From assembly GCF_900091565.1 (NCBI RefSeq), contig NZ_FMCV01000003.1, forward strand, positions 1-64,000: a DNA stretch of 64,000 nucleotides, read 5' to 3'. The position numbers were made by a program, and so were the translations under genes. Shown in pieces: positions 7,960 to 16,727 of the stretch; the stretch's first letter is position 1; each line of letters begins with the position of its first letter. The notes beneath the pieces were generated by a model. It had not been told where the DNA came from, ran no database searches, and saw nothing but the letters and a program-made list of their open reading frames with translations. This stretch comes from Micromonospora marina. GTDB lineage: Bacteria > Actinomycetota > Actinomycetes > Mycobacteriales > Micromonosporaceae.

Positions 7960-9237
7960 ATGACGGACACGGTGCGACATCGCCCGGAGGCGCTGCCCAA
8001 GGCGGTACGAGAAGACTTCCCACTGCTGGCCCGCCGGGCCGGTGACCTCGTCGCCTACCTGGACAACGCCGCCACCACGCAGAAGCCTCGCGTCGTGCTG
8101 GACGCGATCACCGACTACTACACCGGGGCCAACAGCAACGTCGGGCGCGGCTACCACCGGCTCGGCCTCGCGTCCACCGAGCGGTACGAGCAGGCCCGCG
8201 AGCGCGTCGGGCGGGCGATCGGCGCGGCGCACCCGGAAGAGGTGCTCTTCACCGCCGGCACCACCTCCGCGGTGAACCTCGTCGCCGACACCGCCGGCCC
8301 GCGCGTCGCCGGGCCGGGCCGGCAGGTGGTGGTGACCGGCATGGAGCACAACAGCAACCTGCTGCCCTGGCGCCGGCTGTGCGACCGGACGGGCGCCACG
8401 CTGACAGTGGTGCCCGCCGGACCCGACGGCCGGGTCTCCGCCGCCCGGTTCGCCGACGCTCTCGGCCCGGACACCGTCCTGGTCGCGGTCAGCCACGTGT
8501 CGAACGTGCTCGGCACCGTCAACCCGGTCCGGGAGATGACCGCCGCCGCCCGCCGGGTCGGGGCGCTCGTGCTGGTCGACGGCGCTCAGGCCGTGCCGCA
8601 CCGTCCGGTCGACGTGCGCGAGATCGACGCCGACTTCTACTGCTTCTCCGGGCACAAGGCGTACGGGCCGATGGGCGTCGGCGTGCTGCACGGCCGCCGG
8701 GACCGGCTCGCCGGGCTGCCCCCATACCAGGTGGGCGGCGGCACCGTGAAGGGCGTCGCGGCCGACCAGCCGGTCCGCTACCTCGACGGGCCGGCGCGGT
8801 GGGAGGCCGGTACGCCGCACGTGGCCGGCGCGGTCGGCCTGGCCGCCGCCCTGGACTACCTGCGCGACCTCGGCCGGGACGCGATCCGCCGGCACGACCG
8901 GGCACTGGTCGGGCACGCCGTCGACGTGCTCACGGCTGTCGACCGGGTGCATGTGGTCGGTGACCCGGTCGCGGACCCCAGCGGGATCGTCTCGTTCGTG
9001 GTCGAGGGCATCCACCCGTACGACGTCGGGGCGCACCTGGACCGGCACGGCGTGGCGGTGCGCTGCGGCGTGCACTGCGCCAGCACGTTCCTCGACGAGC
9101 TGGGGCTGCTCGGCACGGTCCGGCTCTCCTTCGGCGTCTACAACACCACCGCCGAGATCGACCTCGTCGGCGAACTGCTCACCGGCGTGAAGCCCGGACC
9201 CTGGACCACCGACCACCCCGACGTCCGGTTCCTCTGA
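7960..9237 (+). CDS. SufS-like cysteine desulfurase (class V aminotransferase)
   Basis: A 425-residue PLP enzyme of fold type I. The PLP lysine lies in CFSGHKAYGPMG (K233). The persulfide-forming cysteine is in RCGVHCAS (C373), placed as in SufS-type desulfurases, and YLDNAATTQKP near residue 30 is the family hallmark. It would remove sulfur from L-cysteine, giving alanine and an enzyme-bound persulfide. ATG 7960 is preceded by AGGAG; a longer in-frame extension upstream is Arg/Pro-rich and not protein-like. No SufBCD or iron-sulfur scaffold gene is nearby. It is co-directional with a cystathionine lyase-type and a homocysteine methyltransferase gene, so the sulfur is more likely used in a special pathway than in iron-sulfur assembly. 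Confidence 0.88.
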   Translation: MTDTVRHRPEALPKAVREDFPLLARRAGDLVAYLDNAATTQKPRVVLDAITDYYTGANSNVGRGYHRLGLASTERYEQARERVGRAIGAAHPEEVLFTAGTTSAVNLVADTAGPRVAGPGRQVVVTGMEHNSNLLPWRRLCDRTGATLTVVPAGPDGRVSAARFADALGPDTVLVAVSHVSNVLGTVNPVREMTAAARRVGALVLVDGAQAVPHRPVDVREIDADFYCFSGHKAYGPMGVGVLHGRRDRLAGLPPYQVGGGTVKGVAADQPVRYLDGPARWEAGTPHVAGAVGLAAALDYLRDLGRDAIRRHDRALVGHAVDVLTAVDRVHVVGDPVADPSGIVSFVVEGIHPYDVGAHLDRHGVAVRCGVHCASTFLDELGLLGTVRLSFGVYNTTAEIDLVGELLTGVKPGPWTTDHPDVRFL

Positions 9238-9259
9238 GCAGCGCCCGGAGGGGAGCGTC

Positions 9260-10399
9260 ATGAGGTTCGACACCCGGCTGGTGCACGTCGGCCAGCAACC
9301 CGTCCCCGGCACCGGCGCCGTCGTGCCGCCCATCCACCTCAGCACCACGTACGACCGCACCGCCCAGGACCCGCCGCGCTACTTCTACGCCCGGGGCGAG
9401 CAGCCCAACCGGGAGGCGCTGGAGGAGTGCCTCGCCGCGCTGGAGGACGCCCGCCACGCCACCGTCTACACCAGCGGCCAGGCCGCCGCGACGTCGGCGT
9501 TGTCGGTGGTGCCCGCGGGCCGGCTCGTGCTCGCCTCCGACGACGTGTACGGCGGCACCCACCAGCTGCTCGCCGCCGCCGCGGAACGCGGTGTGACGGT
9601 ACGGCAGGTGGATCTCGCCGACCCGGCCGAACGGGACCGGGCACTCGCCGGGTGCGGCCGGGAACTGGCCATGGTGTGGCTGGAGACGCCCACGAACCCG
9701 CTGCTCAAGGTCGCCGACATCGCCGCGGTGGCCGACCTCGCGCACCGGCACGGCGCCCTCGTCGTGGTGGACAACACGCTCGCCGGGCCGGTGCTGCAAC
9801 GACCGCTGGCGCACGGTGCCGACATCACGCTCTACAGCACCACCAAGTCCGTCGCCGGGCATCTCGACGTGCTCGGCGGCGCGCTGGTCTACCAGGACGA
9901 GGAGCTGCACCGGCGGTTCCTGGCGTACCGCACGGTGGCCGGCAACGCGCCCGGCGGGTTCGACTGCTACCTCACCCACCGGGGCCTGAAGACGCTGTCG
10001 TTGCGCACCGCCCGGCAGGTCGAGAACACCCGGGCGGTCGTGGCGGTGCTGCTGGCCGAGCCGAGCGTCGACCGGGTCAGCTATCCAGGCCTGCCCGCGC
10101 ATCCGCAGCACGCGGTCGCGGCCCGGCAGATGACAGCGCCCGGCGCGCTCGCCGCCTTCGAGTACCGCGGCGACCCGGCCAAGCTGCTCGACCGGGTGCG
10201 CCTGTTCACCGCGGCGGTCAGCCTCGGCGGGGTCCGGTCCCTGATCGAGTGCCCGGCGCTGATGACCCACCGCCCGGTGCCGCCCGAGGTGCGCCGGCGG
10301 CTCGGGCTGACCGACCGGCTGATCCGTATCTCACCCGGCATCGAGGATCCGGCCGACCTCGTCGAGGACCTGGTCACCGCGCTGCGCGACGGTGCCTGA
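9260..10399 (+). CDS. Cystathionine gamma-lyase/synthase family PLP enzyme
   Basis: A 379-residue member of the Cys/Met-metabolism PLP family. Visible are RFDTRLVHVGQ and VPPIHLSTTY at the N-terminus, the PLP lysine K196 in YSTTKSVAGH, and the C-terminal SLGGVRSLIECPALMTH that shapes the substrate pocket. The family includes cystathionine gamma-synthase, gamma-lyase and methionine gamma-lyase, and sequence alone does not settle which reaction it performs. It lies 22 bases after the desulfurase with a GGAGGGGAG ribosome site and before a homocysteine methyltransferase. Together these form a sulfur-handling block. CalE6 of the calicheamicin cluster of Micromonospora is a known specialised-metabolism member of this family. 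Confidence 0.9.
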   Translation: MRFDTRLVHVGQQPVPGTGAVVPPIHLSTTYDRTAQDPPRYFYARGEQPNREALEECLAALEDARHATVYTSGQAAATSALSVVPAGRLVLASDDVYGGTHQLLAAAAERGVTVRQVDLADPAERDRALAGCGRELAMVWLETPTNPLLKVADIAAVADLAHRHGALVVVDNTLAGPVLQRPLAHGADITLYSTTKSVAGHLDVLGGALVYQDEELHRRFLAYRTVAGNAPGGFDCYLTHRGLKTLSLRTARQVENTRAVVAVLLAEPSVDRVSYPGLPAHPQHAVAARQMTAPGALAAFEYRGDPAKLLDRVRLFTAAVSLGGVRSLIECPALMTHRPVPPEVRRRLGLTDRLIRISPGIEDPADLVEDLVTALRDGA

Positions 10400-10437
10400 C
10401 CCGCTGACGGCCGTTCCCGCCCCGCGAAGGAGGAGAC

Positions 10438-11340
10438 ATGTCCGCATTCACGATCGGCGGCGCCCCGGTGGTGCTCGACGGAGGGCTCGCCACCGAGTTG
10501 CAGCGCGCCGAGCTGCCGTACCAGGCCCCGTGGTGGGGCACCGCGGCGCTGCTGGCGGACAGCCGGCGGCGCGTGCTGCGTGACGTTCACGAGCGGTTCC
10601 TGACCGCCGGGGCGCAGGTGCTCACCGCGAACACGTTGCGCTGCAACCTGCGGGCGCTGCGCCGCGCCGGCCTGGAGGACGCCGGGCTCGGCTGGATGGT
10701 GCACGCCGCCGTCGGCGTCGCGCTCGCCGCCCGCAACGCGGCCGGCGCACCAGGTACCCGGATCGCCGCCTCGATGGCCCCGGTCGAGGACTGCTACCGG
10801 CCGGACCTGGTGCCGGCCGACGACGAACTGCGCGAGGAGCACCGCTGGCTGGCCGTGGAGCTGGTCCGGGCCGGGGTGGAGCTGGTGCTCGTGGAGACCA
10901 TGAACACCGCCCGCGAGGCACGGATCGCGGTGGAGCAGGTGCGCGAGGTGGGCGCCCGGGCCTGGGTCGGCTTCGTCTGCGACGACCGGGCCCGGCTGCT
11001 GTCCGGCGACTCCCTGGTGGACGCCGCCCGCGCGGTGCGCGCCGCCGGGGCCGAGCTGGTGCTGGTGAACTGCACCGCCCCGGAGGCGACCGAGCGCTGC
11101 CTGCGGGCGCTGTGCGACGCCGACGACGGCCCGCTCGGCGCGTACCCGAACCTGGAGGACCGCCGCGACGGCGTGCCCGGCCCGCGACCGCTGCTCGACC
11201 CGGAGGAGTTCGGCGACCTGGTCGCCCGGTGGGCGGTGGAGTACCGGCTCGCCGTGACGGGTGGGTGCTGCGGCGCGTCGCCGGAGCACATCGCCGCGCT
11301 GGCGGCCCGGTTGAACGCCTCGGTGGCGGCCGCCGACTGA
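10438..11340 (+). CDS. Homocysteine S-methyltransferase family protein (MmuM-like)
   Basis: A 300-residue Pfam S-methyl_trans protein. The zinc-thiolate ligands are complete: cysteine 212 in LVNCTAP, and the pair C277-C278 in VTGGCCGASPEHI. VVLDGGLATELQR opens the barrel. Such enzymes move a methyl group from S-methylmethionine or SAM onto homocysteine, or onto another thiol or selenol in specialised versions. The length matches stand-alone MmuM and there is no cobalamin domain. An AAGGAGGAG ribosome site lies just before ATG 10438. In this operon it could supply methionine or S-methylate a pathway thiol; the latter is inference. Confidence 0.9.
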   Translation: MSAFTIGGAPVVLDGGLATELQRAELPYQAPWWGTAALLADSRRRVLRDVHERFLTAGAQVLTANTLRCNLRALRRAGLEDAGLGWMVHAAVGVALAARNAAGAPGTRIAASMAPVEDCYRPDLVPADDELREEHRWLAVELVRAGVELVLVETMNTAREARIAVEQVREVGARAWVGFVCDDRARLLSGDSLVDAARAVRAAGAELVLVNCTAPEATERCLRALCDADDGPLGAYPNLEDRRDGVPGPRPLLDPEEFGDLVARWAVEYRLAVTGGCCGASPEHIAALAARLNASVAAAD

Positions 11341-11405
11341 CCGCCGCCAGCACGTCCGCCGGCCCGGCGCGGGCCGGGTCGGCAAGACGAAGGGAGAACG
11401 AGACG

Positions 11406-12059
11406 GTGAGCGGCTCGACGATCGCACCGCCGGTCGAGGTGGTGCGCAGCCTGCCCGGCCCGGCCGGCTACATGTGCGGCCTGACCTGGGACGGCACCTG
11501 GCTCTGGCACTCCGACCAGGACGCCGCGCGGATCTTCGCGATCGACCCGGCGGACGGCTCGGTGCGCCGGTCCTTCGCGTACCCGGACGTACGGGCCGAT
11601 CTGGGGTACGCGGACGGGAAACTGTGCCAGATCGGCGGCCGCCCGAAGCGGATCCTGCTGATCGACCCGGTCACCGGCCGGACCGTCGGGTCGAAGCCGG
11701 TGCGGCCCTCCAACGGCCGGGTCACCGGCATGGAGACCGGGCCGGAGGGCGTGTGGCTGTGCCTGCGTGCGCCCGCTGTGATCCAGCTGCGGGACTTCGA
11801 GACCATGACTGTGCAGCGGGAACACCAGGTGGTGGGGTCGCCCTCTGGCCTCACGTACGCCGAGGGGCACGTGCTCTACGCCGAGTTCGAGGACGGCCTG
11901 CTGCACGCGGTGGACGCCGGGTCGGGCCGGATGCTCTCCACGGTCCGGCTGCCGGGGCATCCGACCGGGCTGGCCTGGGACAGCGAGCTGGTCTGGTACT
12001 GCGACTTCGCCGACCGGCGGTTCAAGGCGGTACGGCTGCCGGACGTGCTCGGCGGTTGA
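11406..12059 (+). CDS. Beta-propeller-like protein, copy 2
   Basis: A 217-residue cytosolic protein and clear paralogue of the one at 4988-5629. It shares CGLTWDGTWLWHSDQ-type blades and the closing GHPTGLAWDSELVWYCDF. Blades recur about every 40 residues, as in SMP-30/NHL propellers. GTG 11406 has AGGGAG about 9 bases upstream. It ends the sulfur operon, and its stop is followed by a strong two-way hairpin (12067-12094). Function unknown; the two copies may form a heterodimer or bind successive intermediates. Confidence 0.75.
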   Translation: MSGSTIAPPVEVVRSLPGPAGYMCGLTWDGTWLWHSDQDAARIFAIDPADGSVRRSFAYPDVRADLGYADGKLCQIGGRPKRILLIDPVTGRTVGSKPVRPSNGRVTGMETGPEGVWLCLRAPAVIQLRDFETMTVQREHQVVGSPSGLTYAEGHVLYAEFEDGLLHAVDAGSGRMLSTVRLPGHPTGLAWDSELVWYCDFADRRFKAVRLPDVLGG

Positions 12060-12066
12060 CGGCTCC

Positions 12067-12094
12067 GGTGGGGGCGGTACCGGCCGCCCCCACC
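12067..12094. terminator. Two-way terminator between the propeller gene and the Cys-rich peptide gene
   Basis: GGTGGGGGCGG (12067-12077) pairs with CCGCCCCCACC (12084-12094). It lies 7 bases after the plus-strand stop at 12059 and 9 bases after the minus-strand stop at 12104. A shared hairpin between two converging stops supports the small minus-strand ORF as a real gene. Confidence 0.75.
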
Positions 12095-12103
12095 CGCCCG
12101 GCG

Positions 12104-12283
12104 TCAGGGCACCCGGTCCCGGGCGTCGAACTGGTCCTGCCTGCGGTCCCGGTCACCACGGGTGTCGGGCGCCGGTGGCCGGCAGCGGTCGGCGCAGCCG
12201 CACGAGCAGCCGGACGCGGCGGACCGTTCCGTTCGGTGTGGGGCCTCGGTGTCCGGCCAACCGCCGGTGTGGCACGCGTTCAT
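12104..12283 (-). CDS. 59-residue Cys-rich peptide, possible precursor peptide
   Basis: This ORF is too short for ordinary gene calling. ATG at 12283 is preceded by GCAGGGAGAAGCG, a good ribosome site 7 bases away. The product begins MNACHTGGWPDTEAPHRTER. Five cysteines occur in all, four of them packed in SGCSCGCADRC (residues 25-34). The C-terminal third is highly charged (DTRGDRDRRQDQFDARDRVP). There is no signal peptide. It converges on the sulfur operon with a shared terminator and diverges from the 12421-20964 operon. A RiPP precursor, a metal- or persulfide-binding mini-protein and a regulator are all possible. The TldD/TldE pair in the same cluster favours the first, but I have no homologue in mind. 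Confidence 0.6.
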   Translation of the reverse strand: MNACHTGGWPDTEAPHRTERSAASGCSCGCADRCRPPAPDTRGDRDRRQDQFDARDRVP

Positions 12284-12373
12284 CGCTTCTCCCTGCTCTG
12301 CGGAGGTGACGCGCCGGAAAGCCCGGCGCGGTCGGACGGGCGGGCAGCAGGACAGCTCTTTACTTGAGAATCA

Positions 12374-12413
12374 TATGGTAAGTTCGCTGGCGGGTGCCAG
12401 CTCCTGACAGGAG
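12374..12413 (+). promoter_or_regulatory. Promoter patch and Shine-Dalgarno hairpin of the 12421 operon
   Basis: An AT-rich island (12358-12385) between divergent genes contains TATGGT (12374-12379) as the likely -10. Downstream, CTCCT GAC AGGAG (12401-12413) is a 5-bp stem with a 3-base loop whose 3' arm is part of the ribosome site AGGAGGG of ATG 12421. The start can therefore be masked in the mRNA. Confidence 0.4.
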
Positions 12414-12420
12414 GGACGCC

Positions 12421-13758
12421 ATGCGCGTCAGCGTGACCGACGACCCCGCGACCACGACGACCTCCCGCACCGGCGGACCGCCCGCACCGGCCGACCCGCT
12501 GCGCACCGCCTCCTTCGCGGAGCTGCGGTCGCTGTTCGCGATGGAGCCCGACGCGGTCCACCTCAACACCGGCACCATCGGCGTGATGCCGTACGAGGTG
12601 CTGGACGTCAACGACCGGGTGACCCGGGAGTGGAACGGCGGGCTGCGCAACGTCTACCCGCCCGGCATGTACCCCGAGCACCGCGCCGCCATCGGCCGGG
12701 CGTTCGGCGTCGACCAGGACGAGATGGTGATCTGCCACAACGCCACCGAGGGCGTGGCCCGGGTCATCAACGGGCTCGACCTGCACGAGGGCGACGAGGT
12801 CGTCACCACCAGCCACGAGTGTTACTCGGTGCTGTCCAACTTCAACCTGCTGCGCAACCGGCACCGGATCACACTCACCGTGCTCACCCCGCCGGTCGGC
12901 CCGGACGTGACCGCCGAGGAGATCGTCGACCTGTTCGCCCGGGCGATCACGCCGCGGACGAAGGTGCTGGCGTTCGCCGCCGTCACGCTGTTCACCGGCA
13001 CCCGGATGCCGGTACGCCAGCTCTGCGACCTGGCCCAGCGGCATGGCCTGACCACCGTGGTCGACGGCGCGCTGCTGCCCGGCCTGTTCGACACCGACCT
13101 GCGGGCGCTCGGACCGGACTTCGTCACCTGCTCCGGCTCCAAGTTCCAGTGCGGGCCGCTCGGCACCGGGCTGCTCTACGTCCGCAACAAGGTCCACCCC
13201 GAGCACAACCCGCTGCCGCTGCCGACCTTCTGGCCGGTCATCTCCACCTGGTACCCGATGATGGGCGCCCCGCCGCCGCGTACCACCACCCGGGTGGAGA
13301 GCTACAACATGGGTGACTACCTGCAGAGCGCCGGCAGCGCCAGCATCGCCCGGGGCGCCGCGCTGGCGAAGGCGTGCGAGCTGTGGGACCGGATCGGCCG
13401 GGACCGGATCGAGCGGCACGCGGTGGCGCTCGGTGACCACACCCGCGCGCGGATCGCCGAGCGGTTCGGCGTCGAGTCCCTGTACTCGCCGCTCACCGAC
13501 GGCCGGCTCACCGCGCCGGTAGTGGCCTTCAACCCGTTCCCCGACCCGTCGGACGGCTGGAACATCACCAAGTTCGCCCGCCTCGTCGACGAACTGGAGA
13601 ACCGGCACCGGATCTGGACCCGGTGGACCGAGTTCGACATCGCCGGCTCGCCGCACCAGCACTACGCCGCCCGCATCTGCACCCACCTGTACAACACCGC
13701 CGACGAGGTCGACCAGGCCGTCGACGCGATCGCCGACCTGGTACGGGAGCTGTCATGA
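12421..13758 (+). CDS. Class V aminotransferase, isopenicillin-N-epimerase-like
   Basis: A 445-residue PLP enzyme. The PLP lysine is K241 in CSGSKFQCGPLGTG. VHLNTGTIGVMPYEVLDV and MVICHNATEGVARVINGL match the isopenicillin N epimerase/EgtE-like branch rather than SufS, and it lacks the R-x-GxHC cysteine of desulfurases. Possible reactions are epimerisation, C-S lysis or beta-elimination on a cysteine-like substrate. ATG 12421 has AGGAGGG at a good distance. Its stop overlaps the ATG of the first binding protein (ATGA), making it the lead gene of a tightly coupled operon. Confidence 0.83.
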   Translation: MRVSVTDDPATTTTSRTGGPPAPADPLRTASFAELRSLFAMEPDAVHLNTGTIGVMPYEVLDVNDRVTREWNGGLRNVYPPGMYPEHRAAIGRAFGVDQDEMVICHNATEGVARVINGLDLHEGDEVVTTSHECYSVLSNFNLLRNRHRITLTVLTPPVGPDVTAEEIVDLFARAITPRTKVLAFAAVTLFTGTRMPVRQLCDLAQRHGLTTVVDGALLPGLFDTDLRALGPDFVTCSGSKFQCGPLGTGLLYVRNKVHPEHNPLPLPTFWPVISTWYPMMGAPPPRTTTRVESYNMGDYLQSAGSASIARGAALAKACELWDRIGRDRIERHAVALGDHTRARIAERFGVESLYSPLTDGRLTAPVVAFNPFPDPSDGWNITKFARLVDELENRHRIWTRWTEFDIAGSPHQHYAARICTHLYNTADEVDQAVDAIADLVRELS

Positions 13759-15461
13759 CCGTCGCCCCCTACCGGCCGGAGCCGGCGCACGCCGTACCGC
13801 CCCGCCGCGGCGGCACGCTGCGGGTGGCCGCGCCCACCGACGCCGCCCCGCTGGACCCGAGCTGCGCCCCGGCGTCGGCGGCCCCGTTCGTCCGGCTGCA
13901 CACCCGCCAGCTCGTCACCTGGCAGACCGCCCGGGACGTCCGCGACTGGCAGGCCGTCACCCCGGTGCCCGACCTCGCCCTCGACGTCCCCTCCACCTGG
14001 AACGCCGGGCTCGGTGCCAGCCACCGCAGCTACGTGTTCCACATGCGCCCCGGCGTCCGCTGGGACACCCCCGACCGGCGTCCGGTCACCGCGTACGACG
14101 TGGTCCGCGGCTTCAAGCGGATGTGCAACCCGGTCCGGCCCTCGCCGTCGCTCGCCTACTTCGCCACCACCGTGCGCGGCATGGCCGGCTTCGCCACCGC
14201 GTGGGCGGCGGCGACCACCCGCCGGGCCGCCGACGCGGCCACGCTCGCCGCGTACCAGAACGCGCACGAGATCCCCGGCGTCTTCGCGCTCGACGACGAG
14301 ACGCTCGTCATCGAGTTGGCCCGGCCCGCGCTGGACTTCGTGCAGATGCTCGCCCTGCCCGCGGCGTCCGCCGTGCCGGTCGAGCACGACGCGTTCGTTC
14401 CCGGCAGCCCCGAGGCCACCGCCCACCTGCGCGTCAACGGCCCGTACCGGGTACGGCGGCACCGGCCCGGCGAGTGGGTCGAGCTGGTCCGCAATCCGGC
14501 CTGGGAGCCGGCCGTCGACCCGTACCGGCGGGCCGAGGCCGACCGCGTCGAGCTGCGCCTGAGCGACGGCACCGGCCGCGCCGACGGCCCGGCCGGGCCG
14601 GCCGAGGTGTCCGCCGCGCCCGCCGTCGGCGGGCTGCCGGCCGCCGAGCCGGTCGACGGCGGGCTCGGCTGGGTGCTCGATCCGTACCTCGTGCTCAACC
14701 TGCGCGACCCGGTCTGGGCCGACCTCCGGGTACGGCAGGCCGCGGCGCTCGCCGTGGACAGGACCGCGGTGGCGGACCTGTACCGGCGCCACCGCCCCGG
14801 CGTGCCGGTACGGGTGGCGGGCTCGCTGATCCCGCCCGGTAACGCCGGGTACGGCACCGCCGACCCGTACCCGACACCGGAGGGCGCCGGAGACCCGGCG
14901 CGGGCCCGCGACCTGCTGGCCTCGGCCGGGCACGCCGACAACCCCCCGCTGGTCCTGATCCACCCGCACTCCGGCCTCGGACCCGAAGTGGCGCACGCCT
15001 GCGCGGCCGGTCTCATCCGGGCCGGTATCCCGACCCGCGCGGTGGGGCTCGCCGACGCCGCCTACGCCGAGGCGCTGCGCCGGCCCGGCACGACCGGCGG
15101 CTGGCAGCTCGCGGTGGCCGCGCGGGTGCCCGACTGGCTGGAACACAACGGGCGGGTGTTCGCGCAGGCCATGCTGCAGGCCACCCCGGTACCCGGCGGC
15201 GCCAACCACGGTGGCTACGCCTCGCCCGAGGTGGACGCGCTGATCGAGCGGGCGCTGGACGCGGCCGAGCCGTGGCGGGCCGACGCCGCCTGGCAGGCAG
15301 CGGCGGAACGCGCGGTCGCCGACGTGGCTGTGGTGCCGATCCTGCACCGTGCGCCGGTGGTCACGCCGAGGCAACCGGACCGAGTTGACGGGCTCCGGCC
15401 GCTGCCGGCGCAGGGGTACGCCGTGGACCTGACCGCCGTCCGCCCGGAGGTGGACGGGTGA
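13755..15461 (+). CDS. Family-5 oligopeptide-binding-like protein without signal peptide, copy 1
   Basis: A 568-residue SBP_bac_5 fold protein. RRGGTLRVAAPTDAAPLDPS marks where the mature N-terminus of DppA/OppA-type proteins begins. GVRWDTPDRRPVTAYDVVRGFKR and DPGDPARARDLL-type segments follow. Only about 15 residues precede the domain, and there is no hydrophobic stretch or lipobox. No alternative upstream start gives one either. ATG overlaps the preceding stop, which fixes the start. There are no permease or ATPase genes in the cluster, so classic import is unlikely. A cytosolic peptide- or intermediate-binding role is inferred. It is about as similar in layout to the copies at 16728 and 18437 as they are to each other. 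Confidence 0.83.
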   Translation: MTVAPYRPEPAHAVPPRRGGTLRVAAPTDAAPLDPSCAPASAAPFVRLHTRQLVTWQTARDVRDWQAVTPVPDLALDVPSTWNAGLGASHRSYVFHMRPGVRWDTPDRRPVTAYDVVRGFKRMCNPVRPSPSLAYFATTVRGMAGFATAWAAATTRRAADAATLAAYQNAHEIPGVFALDDETLVIELARPALDFVQMLALPAASAVPVEHDAFVPGSPEATAHLRVNGPYRVRRHRPGEWVELVRNPAWEPAVDPYRRAEADRVELRLSDGTGRADGPAGPAEVSAAPAVGGLPAAEPVDGGLGWVLDPYLVLNLRDPVWADLRVRQAAALAVDRTAVADLYRRHRPGVPVRVAGSLIPPGNAGYGTADPYPTPEGAGDPARARDLLASAGHADNPPLVLIHPHSGLGPEVAHACAAGLIRAGIPTRAVGLADAAYAEALRRPGTTGGWQLAVAARVPDWLEHNGRVFAQAMLQATPVPGGANHGGYASPEVDALIERALDAAEPWRADAAWQAAAERAVADVAVVPILHRAPVVTPRQPDRVDGLRPLPAQGYAVDLTAVRPEVDG

Positions 15462-16678
15462 ATCCTCTGGTACGCGACTACCTGCTGCTCGGCCTGCGCC
15501 TGGGCCGGCATGTCGACGGGCTCGTCGACTGCTACTACGGTGACCCGGAGCTGCGCGACCAGGCCGCCGCCGAACCGCCGGCCGACCCACGGGAGCTGTC
15601 TCGCCAGGCTACCCGGACGCTCACCGAGCTTCCCGGCAGCGACCTCGAACCGGCCCGCCGTCGGTACCTCGCCGCCCAGCTCACCGCGCTGCGCGTGGTC
15701 GCCGACCGTGTCGCCGGCGCCCCGATGTCCTTCCAGGACGAGGTGCGCGCCTACTTCGACGTCGAGGTGGGCCGCACCCCGCCGGAGCGGTACGCGGTGG
15801 TGCACGACGAGATCGACGCGCTGCTGCCCGGCCCGGGACCGCTCGTGGACCGGGTGGAGGAGTTCTACCGGCGCAACACCGTCCCGCCGGAGCGGCTGCA
15901 GCGTTGCGTGCAGGCGGTCTCCGACGCGCTGCGCGAGCGGACCCGGGACCTGTTCGGCCTCCCCGACACCGAACGCGTCGAGTACACGGTGGTCCGGGAC
16001 GCGCCGTGGAACGCCTACAACCGCTACCTGGGCGGCTTCCGCTCCACCGTGGCGCTGAACGCGGCGAGCGGCCGGTCGGTGGCCGCGCTGCCGATCATCG
16101 TGGCGCACGAGTCGTACCCCGGGCACCACACCGAACACTGCCTCAAGGAGGCCGGTCTGGTCCGGGGCGGCGGCCAGGACGAGCACACCATCGCCCTCGT
16201 CCACACGCCCCGGTGCCTGGTCGCCGAGGGCATGGCCGAGGCGGCCGTGGACGCGGTGCCCGGCCCCGGCTGGGGGGAGTGGACCGCGCGCATCCTCGCC
16301 GGGGAGGGCGTCCACGTCGAAGGCGAGCGGGTGGAGCGGATGCGTGGCCTCGTATTGCGCCTCCTACCGGCCAGGGTGGACGCCGCGCTGCTGCTGCACG
16401 ACGAGGGCGGCGACCGGGCGGAGGCGCTCGCGTACCTGCGGCGGTGGATGCTGCTGCCACCCGAGCGCGCCGAGCAGATGGTCAGGTTCCTCGCCGACCC
16501 GTTGTGGCGCGCGTACTCGGTCACCTACTCCGAAGGGGGCCGCCTGGTCGACGACTGGTTGGCCGCCGGCGACCCGGGCAGCGACGTCGCCGACCGCTTC
16601 ACCACGCTGCTGCGGGAGCCGCTGCTGCCGTCGCAGTTGCGGGCCGGCGTGGCGCGGACCGCGCTCGCACCCACCTGA
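15458..16678 (+). CDS. DUF885-type zinc metallopeptidase
   Basis: A 406-residue soluble protein. HESYPGHHTEHCL at residues 217-229 matches the DUF885 signature HEAxPGHH, a variant zinc site, and EGMAEAAVDA about 30 residues on supplies the likely third ligand. DUF885 proteins are presumed carboxypeptidase-like zinc peptidases. This one is shorter than the usual 550-600 residues, keeping mainly the C-terminal catalytic half. There is no signal sequence. GTG 15458 overlaps the preceding stop (GTGA), so it is translated together with the binding protein. Sitting between cytosolic peptide-binding proteins, it may trim or deacylate the same peptide. The substrate is inferred only. Confidence 0.8.
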   Translation: MNPLVRDYLLLGLRLGRHVDGLVDCYYGDPELRDQAAAEPPADPRELSRQATRTLTELPGSDLEPARRRYLAAQLTALRVVADRVAGAPMSFQDEVRAYFDVEVGRTPPERYAVVHDEIDALLPGPGPLVDRVEEFYRRNTVPPERLQRCVQAVSDALRERTRDLFGLPDTERVEYTVVRDAPWNAYNRYLGGFRSTVALNAASGRSVAALPIIVAHESYPGHHTEHCLKEAGLVRGGGQDEHTIALVHTPRCLVAEGMAEAAVDAVPGPGWGEWTARILAGEGVHVEGERVERMRGLVLRLLPARVDAALLLHDEGGDRAEALAYLRRWMLLPPERAEQMVRFLADPLWRAYSVTYSEGGRLVDDWLAAGDPGSDVADRFTTLLREPLLPSQLRAGVARTALAPT

Positions 16679-16727
16679 GCACGAGCGGGCACGGGCAGCA
16701 GCGACCAGAGCGACGAAAGGTGTGTCG

